Assembly (NCBI GenBank): GCA_023428265.1
Contig: JAEYYW010000177.1
Location: forward strand, 1-37,449
Reading direction: 5' to 3'
DNA from: Bacillota bacterium
Lineage (GTDB): Bacteria; Bacillota; Clostridia; Christensenellales; UMGS416
DNA: 37,449 bases
The translations under genes and the position numbers were made by a program. Shown piece by piece: positions 23,731-32,108 of this stretch (the first letter of the stretch is position 1; every line of letters starts with the position of its first letter). A model generated the notes under the pieces. That model was not told the DNA's origin, made no database searches, and was given only the letters and a program-made list of their open reading frames with translations.

Positions 23731-24858
23731 ATGAACAGAGTAAAAACAGCAATTATCGGCTGCGGAAAAGTGGGCCACATGCACGCCAAGGCGCTGGCAA
23801 CCCTCCCCGAATCAGTCTTCACCGCCGTGTGCGACAGTGACATCGGCAGGGCAAAGGCATTTGGCGAGCAGTATGGTGTGAAGGCCTATGCCAGCATTGA
23901 GGAAATGGCTGCGGATGCCGGTGTGGAGGCAGTGAGCATCTGCACCCCCCACCCCATTCACGCGGACGCGGCCATCCGCGCAGCAGAGGCAAAGCTGCAT
24001 GTGCTGGTGGAAAAGCCGCTGGCCTCATCGCTGGAAGACTGCGACAGGATGATCGGGGCAGCCGCCAAAAACGGCGTAACGCTGGGCACCGTGTGCCAGA
24101 GAAGGTTCTACGCGCCGGTGATGAGGATCCGCAAGGCGATAGACGAGGGGAAGATCGGCCGGCCGATCCTGGGCACGGTGACGATGCTGGGCTGGCGCGA
24201 CGAGGCCTATTATCAAAGCGACCCCTGGCGCGGCACCTGGAAAGGGGAAGGCGGCGGGGTGCTGGTGAACCAGGCTCCCCACCAGCTGGACCTGCTGCAA
24301 TGGTTCATGGGGCCGATCGAGGAGCTGTATGGCTGCTGGGCCAACCTCAACCACCCCACCATTGAGGTGGAAGACACGGCGGTGGCCTTGATCCGGTTTA
24401 AAAACGGCGGCTTGGGCAACATCATCGTGAGCAACAGCCAGAACCCGGCGCTCTACGGCAAAGTGCATGTTCACGGCGAAAACGGGGCGTCCGTCGGCGT
24501 GCAGACCGACGGCGGCGCCATGTTCATCGCCGGTATGTCCAACATCCTGGAGCCGCCGGTCAATGACCTTTGGACAGTCCGTGGCGAGGAGCACCTGCTG
24601 GAGCAGTGGAAGCAGGAGGACTCGGCGTTTTTCCACAGCGTGGACCCGATGCAGCATTACCACGAGCGGCAGATCGAGGATTTCCTGCGGGCCATCCTGA
24701 GCGGCACCAAGCCGCTGCTCGACGGGCAGGAAGGCCGCAAGACCGTGGAGCTGTTCACGGCGATTTATCGCGCCACAAGGGACAATGCAGTGATCAAATT
24801 CCCCCTCATGCCGGAGAATCAGGAGGATTTTGACGGAAGGCTGAAAAGGGGATTATAA
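23731..24858 (+). CDS. Gfo/Idh/MocA-family oxidoreductase
   Basis: 375 aa. The N-terminal Rossmann domain has AIIGCGKVGHMHAKAL and CTPHPIHADAAI, then the E94-K95-P96 motif with the catalytic lysine. The C-terminal alpha/beta domain includes VLVNQAPHQLDLLQWFMG, where the His is the usual proton-relay residue. Members oxidise or reduce pyranose or inositol hydroxyls with bound NAD(P). AAGGG lies next to the start. It lies between a zinc dehydrogenase and an aldo/keto reductase, pointing to a redox route for a sugar or polyol. The exact substrate cannot be read from the sequence. Confidence 0.92.
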   Translation: MNRVKTAIIGCGKVGHMHAKALATLPESVFTAVCDSDIGRAKAFGEQYGVKAYASIEEMAADAGVEAVSICTPHPIHADAAIRAAEAKLHVLVEKPLASSLEDCDRMIGAAAKNGVTLGTVCQRRFYAPVMRIRKAIDEGKIGRPILGTVTMLGWRDEAYYQSDPWRGTWKGEGGGVLVNQAPHQLDLLQWFMGPIEELYGCWANLNHPTIEVEDTAVALIRFKNGGLGNIIVSNSQNPALYGKVHVHGENGASVGVQTDGGAMFIAGMSNILEPPVNDLWTVRGEEHLLEQWKQEDSAFFHSVDPMQHYHERQIEDFLRAILSGTKPLLDGQEGRKTVELFTAIYRATRDNAVIKFPLMPENQEDFDGRLKRGL

Positions 24859-24860
24859 AC

Positions 24861-25913
24861 ATGAACTTGCGAGAACTTGGTCCATCGGGCATTTCTGTGC
24901 ACCCCATCGGCATCGGCTGCTGGGCCTATGGCGGCGGCGGCTACTGGGGCGCGCAAAGCCAGGAGGCCGTGGATGCCGTTGTGCGCACCGCGCTGGACAA
25001 AGGCACATTTCTGTTTGACACGGCGGAGATGTATAACGACGGGGCCAGCGAGGCAGCCCTCGGCCTGGCGCTGAAGGGCAGGCGCGACGAAGCGGTGATC
25101 TGCTCCAAAATCAGCCCCTCCAACGCAAGGCCCGCAGACCTCAGAGCCCATTGCGAAGCCAGCCTCAAGCGCCTGGGCACCGACCGCCTGGATATCTACA
25201 TGCTGCACTGGCCGATCTCCCCGAAATCGATCCAGCATTTCACCGACAATCCGGAGATCATTGCCAATCCGCCCTCTGTGCCAGAGGCCTTTGACACGCT
25301 GATGGCCCTTCGCAAAGAAGGCAAGATCCGCGAGATCGGCGTGAGCAATTTCGGCGTGCAGCAAATGCAGGAGGCTCTCGCCACCGGCGCGGTGATCGCG
25401 GTGAATGAGCTGCCCTACAACCTGGTTTCACGGGCCATCGAAAAGGAGATCGCGCCTTTTTGCGAGGCCAACGGCATCACCATCATCGCCTCGATGGCGC
25501 TGCAACAGGGGCTGCTCGCCGGGATCTACGCAAAACCGGAGGATGTGCCGCCTCATCAGGCCCACAGCCGCCATTTTGCCCAGGAGCGCGGCCGCGGCAC
25601 ATCCCGCCACTATGAGCAGGGCGCGGAGGAAGAGGTGTTTGCGGCGGTGGCGCAGGTGCGGCAGATCGCGCAGGAGCTGGGCGTTTCGATGGCGCAGCTT
25701 TCCATTGCGTGGGCGCTGGCAAAACCCGGGATCGGCTGCGCGCTGGTGGGCGCGCGAAGGGTGCATCAGCTCCTGGAAAACCTGGCCGCGGCGGATCTCA
25801 TCTTAACCGATGCCACCCTTCAAAGGGTGGATGAGGCCGGCGAGCCCGCGCTCCAAAAGCTGGGCCACAACCCGGACTATTATGAAAACTCCGCCCACGG
25901 CAGGATACGATGA
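24861..25913 (+). CDS. Aldo/keto reductase
   Basis: 350 aa. It begins two bases after the upstream stop, with AAGGGGA eight bases before the ATG. The catalytic tetrad is D53 and Y58 (FDTAEMYNDG), K83 (CSKISP) and H116 (YMLHWP). Further family marks are IREIGVSNF and a C-terminal nucleotide site with PGIGCALVGARRVHQLLENL. It is a cytoplasmic NADPH-dependent reductase of the YajO/general-stress class. It closes the operon before a strong bidirectional hairpin terminator. Length is normal for the family. Confidence 0.93.
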   Translation: MNLRELGPSGISVHPIGIGCWAYGGGGYWGAQSQEAVDAVVRTALDKGTFLFDTAEMYNDGASEAALGLALKGRRDEAVICSKISPSNARPADLRAHCEASLKRLGTDRLDIYMLHWPISPKSIQHFTDNPEIIANPPSVPEAFDTLMALRKEGKIREIGVSNFGVQQMQEALATGAVIAVNELPYNLVSRAIEKEIAPFCEANGITIIASMALQQGLLAGIYAKPEDVPPHQAHSRHFAQERGRGTSRHYEQGAEEEVFAAVAQVRQIAQELGVSMAQLSIAWALAKPGIGCALVGARRVHQLLENLAAADLILTDATLQRVDEAGEPALQKLGHNPDYYENSAHGRIR

Positions 25914-25918
25914 GAAGA

Positions 25919-25951
25919 AAAGAGCCCCGAACCGACGGTTCGGGGCTCTTT
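25919..25951. terminator. Bidirectional terminator between oxidoreductase and sugar importer operons
   Basis: A perfect 15-bp stem (25919-25933 and 25937-25951) with a three-base loop lies six bases after the aldo/keto reductase stop and four before the end of the convergent permease gene. A/T runs at the stem base give T-rich tails in both directions, stronger on the minus strand (TTTTCTTCTC). Confidence 0.9.
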
Positions 25952-25954
25952 GGT

Positions 25955-27070
25955 TCAGGATCCGGCGCTTTTCTTAAATCTGAATTTCATCCATTCCGGC
26001 AGCAGCAGCCCAAACCCGCCGCTGCGGCTGGCGCCTGCGATGATGCTCTGGAGCACGATGAAAACAAATAGAAACCCGGAGGTAATGACTCTGGGCCAGG
26101 ATGCGTCCACGATGCCCAGAAGCGGCACCACCCGCTCAATCAGCGCATTGATCATCACCCCGAAAAAGGTGCCGATGGGCAAGCCCACGCCGCCGCTCAG
26201 CATGATGCCGCCGATGACGCTGGAAGAGATCGCGTCGATCTCATAACCATACCCATTGCCGGGGTTGCCCGACGGAGACAGCAGCGTGAAGAGAAAACCG
26301 CCGATGCCGGCCAGCAGGCCGCACAGCACATGGGCCATCAGTTGCGTTCTTTTCACGTTGATGCCCATCAGGAGCGCGCTCTGGGGGCTGCCGCCCACCG
26401 CGTACAAAGCCCGCCCAAACTTTGTCTTCTTCATCACAATGACCAGGGCGATCAAAACTACAATCGCCACAATGGCCGCCGGGGTCAGATAAGCCACGTC
26501 GGGGATGCCGTTTTTGCGTTCGTTGAACAAAAACGGGATATACACCTTCGCACCCGACCAGCTCATAAACAGCGGGTCGGAGATCGGCACCGATTCAGGC
26601 CTGATCACGCTGATCATGCCGCGCGCAAAGAGCATGCCCGACAGGGTCACGATGAAAGGCTGGATCTCCAGATAGGAGACCAGATAGCCCTGCACAATGC
26701 CAAACAGCAGGCCGATGCCCAACGCCGCCGGGATGGTCCAGATCGCATTGACCTTATACTCCATCATCATCACGGCGCTCACCATGCTCACAAGCCCGGT
26801 CACGCCGCCCACAGAGATGTCAATGCTGCCGGAAATCAACACAACGGTGAGCCCCAGAGCGAGCATCAGCAGATAGGCCTTGTTGTTAATCAGGTTGAAA
26901 AAGACCGAGTATTTGGCAAAGTTGCTGTCCTGAAACAGGAACAGCGAGATCACATAAAGGAGCACAAAGAGGGAAACGGTGATCAGCAGCAATAGCCCCG
27001 CGTTACCCAACCCTCTGCGCTTGCCCAGAAGATCCGGGCCGGATTTGACGCTGTTTCTGATGCTTGTCAT
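25955..27070 (-). CDS. Sugar ABC transporter permease (RbsC/YjfF type)
   Basis: 371 aa with about ten membrane segments. The family block LISGSIDISVGGVTGLVSM near 90-108 and the loop GGSPQSALLMGINVKRTQLMAHVLCGLLAGIGG are the permease signature of the ribose/galactofuranose class. It overlaps the upstream permease gene by ATGA. Two different permeases plus a double-domain ATPase is the plan of YtfQRT-YjfF in Escherichia coli (galactofuranose importer). Last gene of the importer operon, ending just before the hairpin at 25919-25951. Confidence 0.94.
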   Translation of the reverse strand: MTSIRNSVKSGPDLLGKRRGLGNAGLLLLITVSLFVLLYVISLFLFQDSNFAKYSVFFNLINNKAYLLMLALGLTVVLISGSIDISVGGVTGLVSMVSAVMMMEYKVNAIWTIPAALGIGLLFGIVQGYLVSYLEIQPFIVTLSGMLFARGMISVIRPESVPISDPLFMSWSGAKVYIPFLFNERKNGIPDVAYLTPAAIVAIVVLIALVIVMKKTKFGRALYAVGGSPQSALLMGINVKRTQLMAHVLCGLLAGIGGFLFTLLSPSGNPGNGYGYEIDAISSSVIGGIMLSGGVGLPIGTFFGVMINALIERVVPLLGIVDASWPRVITSGFLFVFIVLQSIIAGASRSGGFGLLLPEWMKFRFKKSAGS

Positions 27071-28170
27071 TGCGCGAACCCCCCGGCAGACACGTTCCTG
27101 TTGAATAACTTGCGGGTCAGCTTCTTCAACTCAGCCTTGAACACCTCGCTGCTGGCCACAATGATCAGCACAATGATGATGGCCCTGAACACATTCAACT
27201 GGTCAGCCCGCACATTCATGGCATACAGCGTGGTCGTGATGGACTGGATTGTATAGGCGCCAATCACAGAGCCGGCGATGCTGAACTTGCCGCCGCTCAT
27301 CAGATTGCCGCCCAAAGCCACTGCCAGGATGGCGTCCATCTCAATGCTCACACCCAGCTCGCCGGAGTTGACGCTGCCCACACTGCTGGAACCGACCAGC
27401 CCCGCAACCCCTGCCAACACGCCGCAGATCACAAACGCCATGAAGCGGATGACGCGGGAGTTGAGGCCCACCAGGCGGGAAGCCGACCCGTTGATGCCGA
27501 CGCTCTGCACATACAGACCCAGGCTTGTGAGCCTGGTGAGCATCACCACAAGACCAATGATCACAATGGTGATCAGTATCGTTGTCCTGATCGGGATGCC
27601 GGGGATCTGCACCCCAAGCCATTTATACACCGGGTTCATCACATAGATGGTTTGCCCATGCGTGATTTGCTTGGCCAGAGAGCGGCCTGCCGTATAAAGG
27701 ATGAGCGTGGCAATCATCGGCTGCAGCTTCAGGCCCGACACCAGCAGGCCGTTGAAGGCGCCGCACAGCGCCCCGCCCAGCAGGCCGATCACCAGCGCCA
27801 GGATATAGGGACTGTGGAAGACATCCGTGCGGTATTCCGCGCCATTGAGCAGTAGGCCCGTGAAGCTGGCGGCGATCGCCATGATGGCGCCTACGCTGAT
27901 GTCCACCCCTCCGGAAGCCGCGATCACCAGCGTCATGCCCAGCGTGACAATCACCAGCAGGCTGGCTTCATCCAGGATATTGGGGATGTAACCCGAGATC
28001 AGGCCATTGGTGATGGTGATGTTGAAAAACGTGGGCGTTGTGATGATGTTTTGAACCACCACGATGAGAAGAACCACGATTGAGAATGTGAGCCGGCTGC
28101 CGGTCAGCTTTTTCCAAAGAGGTTGAAAAGCAAACTTCGCAGGTTTGTTTCCGGATTTGAAGTCATTCAT
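27067..28170 (-). CDS. Sugar ABC transporter permease (RbsC/YtfT type)
   Basis: 367 aa with eight to ten membrane segments. Family motifs are VIAASGGVDISVGAIMAIAASF near 113-134, NGLLVSGLKLQPMIATLILYTAGRSLA, and SVGINGSASRLVGLNSRVIRFMAFVICGVLAGVAGLV. It differs clearly from the next permease, so the transporter is a heterodimer. The ATG lies inside the end of the ATPase gene (eight-base overlap) and the stop overlaps the following permease. Confidence 0.94.
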   Translation of the reverse strand: MNDFKSGNKPAKFAFQPLWKKLTGSRLTFSIVVLLIVVVQNIITTPTFFNITITNGLISGYIPNILDEASLLVIVTLGMTLVIAASGGVDISVGAIMAIAASFTGLLLNGAEYRTDVFHSPYILALVIGLLGGALCGAFNGLLVSGLKLQPMIATLILYTAGRSLAKQITHGQTIYVMNPVYKWLGVQIPGIPIRTTILITIVIIGLVVMLTRLTSLGLYVQSVGINGSASRLVGLNSRVIRFMAFVICGVLAGVAGLVGSSSVGSVNSGELGVSIEMDAILAVALGGNLMSGGKFSIAGSVIGAYTIQSITTTLYAMNVRADQLNVFRAIIIVLIIVASSEVFKAELKKLTRKLFNRNVSAGGFAQ

Positions 28171-29704
28171 TGTCGCCCATGCCTCCTGCGATTGTCCGCA
28201 TGATAGTGCCCTGATTGAGCCCGGAGTCGGTTAGCTCGCCCACTTTGTACCGGTCTCGCATGACCACCATCCTGGAGCATGTGCGGAGCATCTCCTCCAT
28301 TTCTGAGGAAATGAACGCCACGCTCTTGCCCTCAGCGGCCAGCTTCAGGATCAGCTTCTGTATTTCGGTTTTTGTGCCGATGTCAATGCCTCGGGTCGGC
28401 TCGTCCAGAATCATAAACTCCGGGTTGGTGAGCAGCCAGCGGGCCAGAATGACCTTTTGCTGGTTGCCGCCGGAAAGGCTCTTCACCGGCGTTTCCATGC
28501 TGGCGGTTTTGATGCTCAGAAGCTTGATATACTCGTCTGCATATTTCTCCATCTCCCTGCGCTTCAAGGGCCTGAACAGTCCATGCTTGGCCTGCAGGGC
28601 AATGATGATGTTTTCCCGCACCGAAAGGTCTGCCAGAATGCCATCGGCTTTTCTGTCTTCCGGCAGATAGGCCATCCCCTGCTTCATCGCGTCCAGAGGG
28701 TTCCTGATCCTCGCGCTTTTTCCGCGAATGAGCAGCTGCCCCTGCACCGCTTTGTCAGCGCCGTAGATGGCCCGCACCAGCTCGCTCCGGCCGGAGCCCA
28801 GCAGCCCGCTGAAGCCCACAACCTCGCCTTGATACATCTTCAAATCAAAGGGCGCCACCTTGGATGTGCCGCTGGACAGATCGCGGGCGTCCACAATCGG
28901 CACCTTGCCCTCAAACTTGGATTCGTCACGGTCAACATTGAGGTCTGACAGAACCTCAATCTCCTTGCCCATCATCTTTTTGACAAGCTCCAGGCGCGGC
29001 AGGCTCCCGACCTCAAACTCCCCCACCAGCTCCCCATTTCTAAGCACCGTGATGCGGTCGCAGACCTCATAGACCTGCTCCAGAAAATGGGTGATGAATA
29101 TGATTCCGACGCCATTGTCTCTGAGCTGCCTCATGAGGGCGAATGTCTTTTTCACCTCATCGGCATCCAGGGAGGAGGTTGGCTCGTCCAGAATCAGAAA
29201 TTTACACTCTGTGTTGACAGCGCGGGCGATTGCGATCATCTGCTGGATCGCGATCGAGCAGCTGTCCAGCTGCGCCGTGGGGTCCGCCGAGATGTTGAGC
29301 TTCCGCAGCAGCTCCGCGGCTTTGCGGTTCATCTGCCTCCAGCTGATGAGGCCCATCGACCGCGGCTCACGCCCCAGAAACAGGTTCTCCGCCACGGTGA
29401 GATTCGGGCAAAGGTTCACTTCCTGATAAACGGTGCTGATGCCATATTTCTGAGCATCCTGCGGGGAATGGATTGCGATGGGGGCTCCGTCGAGCCGCAC
29501 GCACCCCTCATCCATGGGAAACACACCAGTCAAAACCTTCACAAGCGTGGACTTTCCGGCGCCGTTTTCCCCCATCAGCGCGTGGATCTCACCCCGGCGC
29601 AGCCTGAAGTCCACATTGTTTAACGCACGCACACCGGGGAATGATTTCCCGATGCCGGTCATTGTGAGGGAAGGGTTGTTTTGCTCGCATTCGGCCATAT
29701 TCAT
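28163..29704 (-). CDS. Sugar ABC transporter ATPase with two nucleotide-binding domains (RbsA/YtfR type)
   Basis: About 513 aa. The start could be GTG 29716, ATG 29704 or ATG 29698; 29704 is a compromise because no ribosome site is strong. The N-terminal domain has Walker A GENGAGKST, a degenerate signature (DSCSIAIQQM) and Walker B FLILDEPTSSLD. The C-terminal domain has the altered Walker A GLLGSGRSELV, signature LSGGNQQK and FMILDEPTRGIDIG. This asymmetry is normal for sugar importers of the CUT2 class. It energises the two permeases downstream and is separated from the binding-protein gene by a hairpin. Confidence 0.95.
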   Translation of the reverse strand: MNMAECEQNNPSLTMTGIGKSFPGVRALNNVDFRLRRGEIHALMGENGAGKSTLVKVLTGVFPMDEGCVRLDGAPIAIHSPQDAQKYGISTVYQEVNLCPNLTVAENLFLGREPRSMGLISWRQMNRKAAELLRKLNISADPTAQLDSCSIAIQQMIAIARAVNTECKFLILDEPTSSLDADEVKKTFALMRQLRDNGVGIIFITHFLEQVYEVCDRITVLRNGELVGEFEVGSLPRLELVKKMMGKEIEVLSDLNVDRDESKFEGKVPIVDARDLSSGTSKVAPFDLKMYQGEVVGFSGLLGSGRSELVRAIYGADKAVQGQLLIRGKSARIRNPLDAMKQGMAYLPEDRKADGILADLSVRENIIIALQAKHGLFRPLKRREMEKYADEYIKLLSIKTASMETPVKSLSGGNQQKVILARWLLTNPEFMILDEPTRGIDIGTKTEIQKLILKLAAEGKSVAFISSEMEEMLRTCSRMVVMRDRYKVGELTDSGLNQGTIMRTIAGGMGDNE

Positions 29705-29768
29705 AGAATCACGCACACCCCAGACAGAAATTATTGTGCCGCCGGATCATCACGATCCGCTTACAAGT

Positions 29769-29800
29769 TTGGTTCGGGGAGACGGATCTCCCCGAACCAA
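29769..29800 (-). other. Intercistronic hairpin between binding-protein and ATPase genes
   Basis: Two perfect 14-base arms (29769-29782, 29787-29800) with a four-base loop lie in the 148-base gap. There is no clear U-run on the minus strand. Such hairpins after a binding-protein gene usually stabilise its mRNA and reduce expression of the downstream transporter genes. Confidence 0.75.
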
Positions 29801-29852
29801 GTTCAAGCCGCCAGTTCACATGGCAGATTCTGTTTGTATTGCCTGCAGAGGA

Positions 29853-30854
29853 TCAATACGGACGGGCATCGATGATCGCCTGGGTGATGGTGTCATAGTA
29901 GAAAGCGGTCTCATCGATGGATTCCTTCTTGGCAGGAGCGCCGCCGCCTTCGATCTTCTTGATGATCTCGGCAACCTTCGGCCCGAGCAGAGGATTGCAC
30001 TCGACGTTGCAGTTGATCTTGCCTTCCAGTGTCTTCTGGAGGTAGGCCCTGTTTGCGTCGAAGGAAATGATGGCGATGCCGTCTTTGCCGCCAACCTTCT
30101 TGCCGGCTTCTTCCAAAGCCTGGATGGCGCCGTCGGCCATGTTGTCGTTTTCAGCATAGACGCAATCGATCTTATCGCCATACTGCTGAATCCAGGAGGC
30201 CATGATTTCCTTGGCCTTGTCGGTGCTCCACTCGCCGGTCTGCCGCGCCATCAGAGTCCAGTTGCTGTGGCCGGCGATGCCGTCGTCAAGAGCCTTGCTG
30301 CGGCCGACCTGGGCTGATGCACCCAACTGGCCCTGCAGGTTCACGATGTTGACCTTCTTGTCGGCGGGGAACCGCTTGGCGATCCAATCGGTGGCCTTCA
30401 CGCCCTCGTTGTAGAAACCGCCGCCGACCCAGCAGACATAGAGGTCTTCGCTGGCATTGACGGTGCGGTCCATCAGAATCACGGGGATGCCGGCATCCTT
30501 GGCGTTTTTCAGCACGGTGTCCCAACCATCCACGTTGACGGCGGCGATCACGATGTAGTCCACGTCGGCGTCAATGAAGCCCTGCACGTCGGTAACCTGC
30601 TTGCCGGCGTCGTTGTTGGAGTCAGCCAGGATCAGGTCAAATCCGTTTTCCTTGCTGAGCGCGTCCTGCACAGACTTGGTGTTGGCCTTGCGCCAGTCAG
30701 ACTCGTCCGCCTTGCACTGGGCAAACCCAACCTTGATCAACTTGCCGGATGCCGCCGGTGCGGGCGTGGCTGCAGCCGGGACCGGCGTCGCCGTGCAGGC
30801 GGCCATCCCTACCACTACCAAGACAGCCAAAATAGCACCAATGAGCTTTTTCAT
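29853..30854 (-). CDS. Sugar-binding lipoprotein of the ABC importer (YtfQ/RbsB type)
   Basis: 333 aa. GAAAGGAG stands upstream of the ATG. A lipoprotein signal peptide ends in VGMAAC with the modified Cys at about 20, followed by a Pro/Ala linker (TATPVPAAATPAPAASG). The mature part is a two-lobed periplasmic-binding fold: VGFAQCKADESDWRKANT, YIVIAAVNVDGWDTVL, VILMDRTV, CVYAENDNMADGAIQALEEAG. These are typical hexose-binding contacts of the YtfQ group. It is the first gene of the importer operon, behind a sigma-A-like promoter. It is clearly paralogous to the binding protein encoded at 31113-32108. Confidence 0.94.
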   Translation of the reverse strand: MKKLIGAILAVLVVVGMAACTATPVPAAATPAPAASGKLIKVGFAQCKADESDWRKANTKSVQDALSKENGFDLILADSNNDAGKQVTDVQGFIDADVDYIVIAAVNVDGWDTVLKNAKDAGIPVILMDRTVNASEDLYVCWVGGGFYNEGVKATDWIAKRFPADKKVNIVNLQGQLGASAQVGRSKALDDGIAGHSNWTLMARQTGEWSTDKAKEIMASWIQQYGDKIDCVYAENDNMADGAIQALEEAGKKVGGKDGIAIISFDANRAYLQKTLEGKINCNVECNPLLGPKVAEIIKKIEGGGAPAKKESIDETAFYYDTITQAIIDARPY

Positions 30855-30908
30855 ACTCTGGTCTCCTTTCGATATTTACCATGCTGAAGGTACCCTCTAT
30901 TCCTATTT

Positions 30909-30937
30909 TTTATATCATGCGCATAAACAGATCACAA
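30909..30937 (-). promoter_or_regulatory. Promoter of the sugar importer operon
   Basis: On the minus strand TTGTGA (30932-30937) and TATAAA (30909-30914) are 17 bases apart, about 55 bases before the binding-protein start. The non-consensus -35 fits activation by the YesN-type regulator. Confidence 0.6.
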
Positions 30938-31052
30938 CATGTCTAGTTGATGTGCATAAGTTATTCAACCATTTGGAGTAAATTGCATACCATTGGCAAT
31001 TCCCTGTCGAAACCAGCCGTAATCCGCCCGTAGTTTTTCAAAAGCGGATCGT

Positions 31053-31084
31053 AAAAAAACAACCGCCGCGACTGCACGCGGCGG
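31053..31084 (-). terminator. Rho-independent terminator of the YesN-YesM-binding protein operon
   Basis: On the minus strand CCGCCGCG / CGCGGCGG (31077-31084 and 31063-31070) with a six-base loop is followed by TTGTTTTTTTAC, a good U-run. It separates the regulatory operon from the importer operon. Confidence 0.9.
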
Positions 31085-31112
31085 CTCTGCCGGCAGGGGC
31101 CGCCGGCGCTCA

Positions 31113-32108
31113 TCAATATCCGCGGCCGTCAATCATTTCCTGGGTGATGGTGAAGCTGTCAAACAGCGCCTCATCGATGTATTGCACTTGCTCCACCGGG
31201 TCGCCGCGCTGCATCTGCTTGATGATCTGATCCACATAGGGGCCCTGCAGCGGGTTGCACTCCACATTCAGCGCGATTTTGCCCTCCAGGCAATATTTCA
31301 GCCCCAACCTTGTGGCGTCAAACGAGATCACGATCACGCCATCGCTCGCATTGCATCGCAAACCGGCTTCCTCCATCGCGTCGATCGCACCGAGCGCCTC
31401 GCCGTCATTCTCGCAATACACAACGTCGATGTCTCTGGTCCTCTTCAAAATGGCTCCCATCACCTCATATGCCTTGGCCCTTGTGAAGTCGCCGCACTCC
31501 GACGCCACCCGCACCCAACTGGGGTTCCGCTCAATGGCCTGATCCAGTGCGCCGGACCGTCCGATCTGCGCGGTGGAGCCGATTGTGCCCTGGATGTGCA
31601 CAATGCGGACAGGCTCCTCCGTCCTCCCCTGCTGCTCGAGCAAATCCTCCAGCCACTGGGTGGCTCTGATGCCTTCCTTGCGGAAATCGGAGCCGATGAA
31701 AGCCTGATAGAGGCTTTCGTCCGTGGTGCGGATGTTGCGGTCGATCACAATGACCGGTATCCTGGCTTCCTTTGCTTCCTGCAGAATCGAGTCCCAGCCC
31801 GTTTCCACCCTTGGGGAAAACACGATATAGTCCACGCCCTGCTGGATGAAATTGCGGATCGCCCGGATCTGGTTTTCCTGCATGTTGCGGGCGTCATCAA
31901 AAAACAGCTCATACCCGTTTTCCTCGCTCAATGCGGCCTTCATGCTTTCGGTGTTGGCAACACGCCACTCCGACTCCGCACCCACCTGCGAAAAGCCGAC
32001 CACAATAAGATTGCTTTTGGATGCCCCCGCGGCGGGCAGCGGGTCCGCCACGCACCCGCCCAGCAGTGCCGACAGCAGAATGGCTGCCATGAGCACCTTC
32101 TTGATCAT
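31113..32108 (-). CDS. Second sugar-binding lipoprotein, coupled to the YesM kinase (likely sensor)
   Basis: 331 aa. The signal peptide ends in the lipobox LLGGC. The mature protein aligns with the importer's binding protein block by block: VGFSQVGAESEWRVANTESMKAALSEENGYEL, VDYIVFSPRVETGWDSIL, PVIVIDRNIRTTDESLY, VYCENDGEALGAIDAMEEAG and a C-terminal ITQEMIDGRGY. Its ATG overlaps the kinase stop (ATGA) and a terminator follows it, so it belongs to the regulatory operon rather than to the importer. The natural reading is that it presents sugar to the extracellular domain of YesM. A spare transport subunit is the alternative. Confidence 0.92.
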   Translation of the reverse strand: MIKKVLMAAILLSALLGGCVADPLPAAGASKSNLIVVGFSQVGAESEWRVANTESMKAALSEENGYELFFDDARNMQENQIRAIRNFIQQGVDYIVFSPRVETGWDSILQEAKEARIPVIVIDRNIRTTDESLYQAFIGSDFRKEGIRATQWLEDLLEQQGRTEEPVRIVHIQGTIGSTAQIGRSGALDQAIERNPSWVRVASECGDFTRAKAYEVMGAILKRTRDIDVVYCENDGEALGAIDAMEEAGLRCNASDGVIVISFDATRLGLKYCLEGKIALNVECNPLQGPYVDQIIKQMQRGDPVEQVQYIDEALFDSFTITQEMIDGRGY

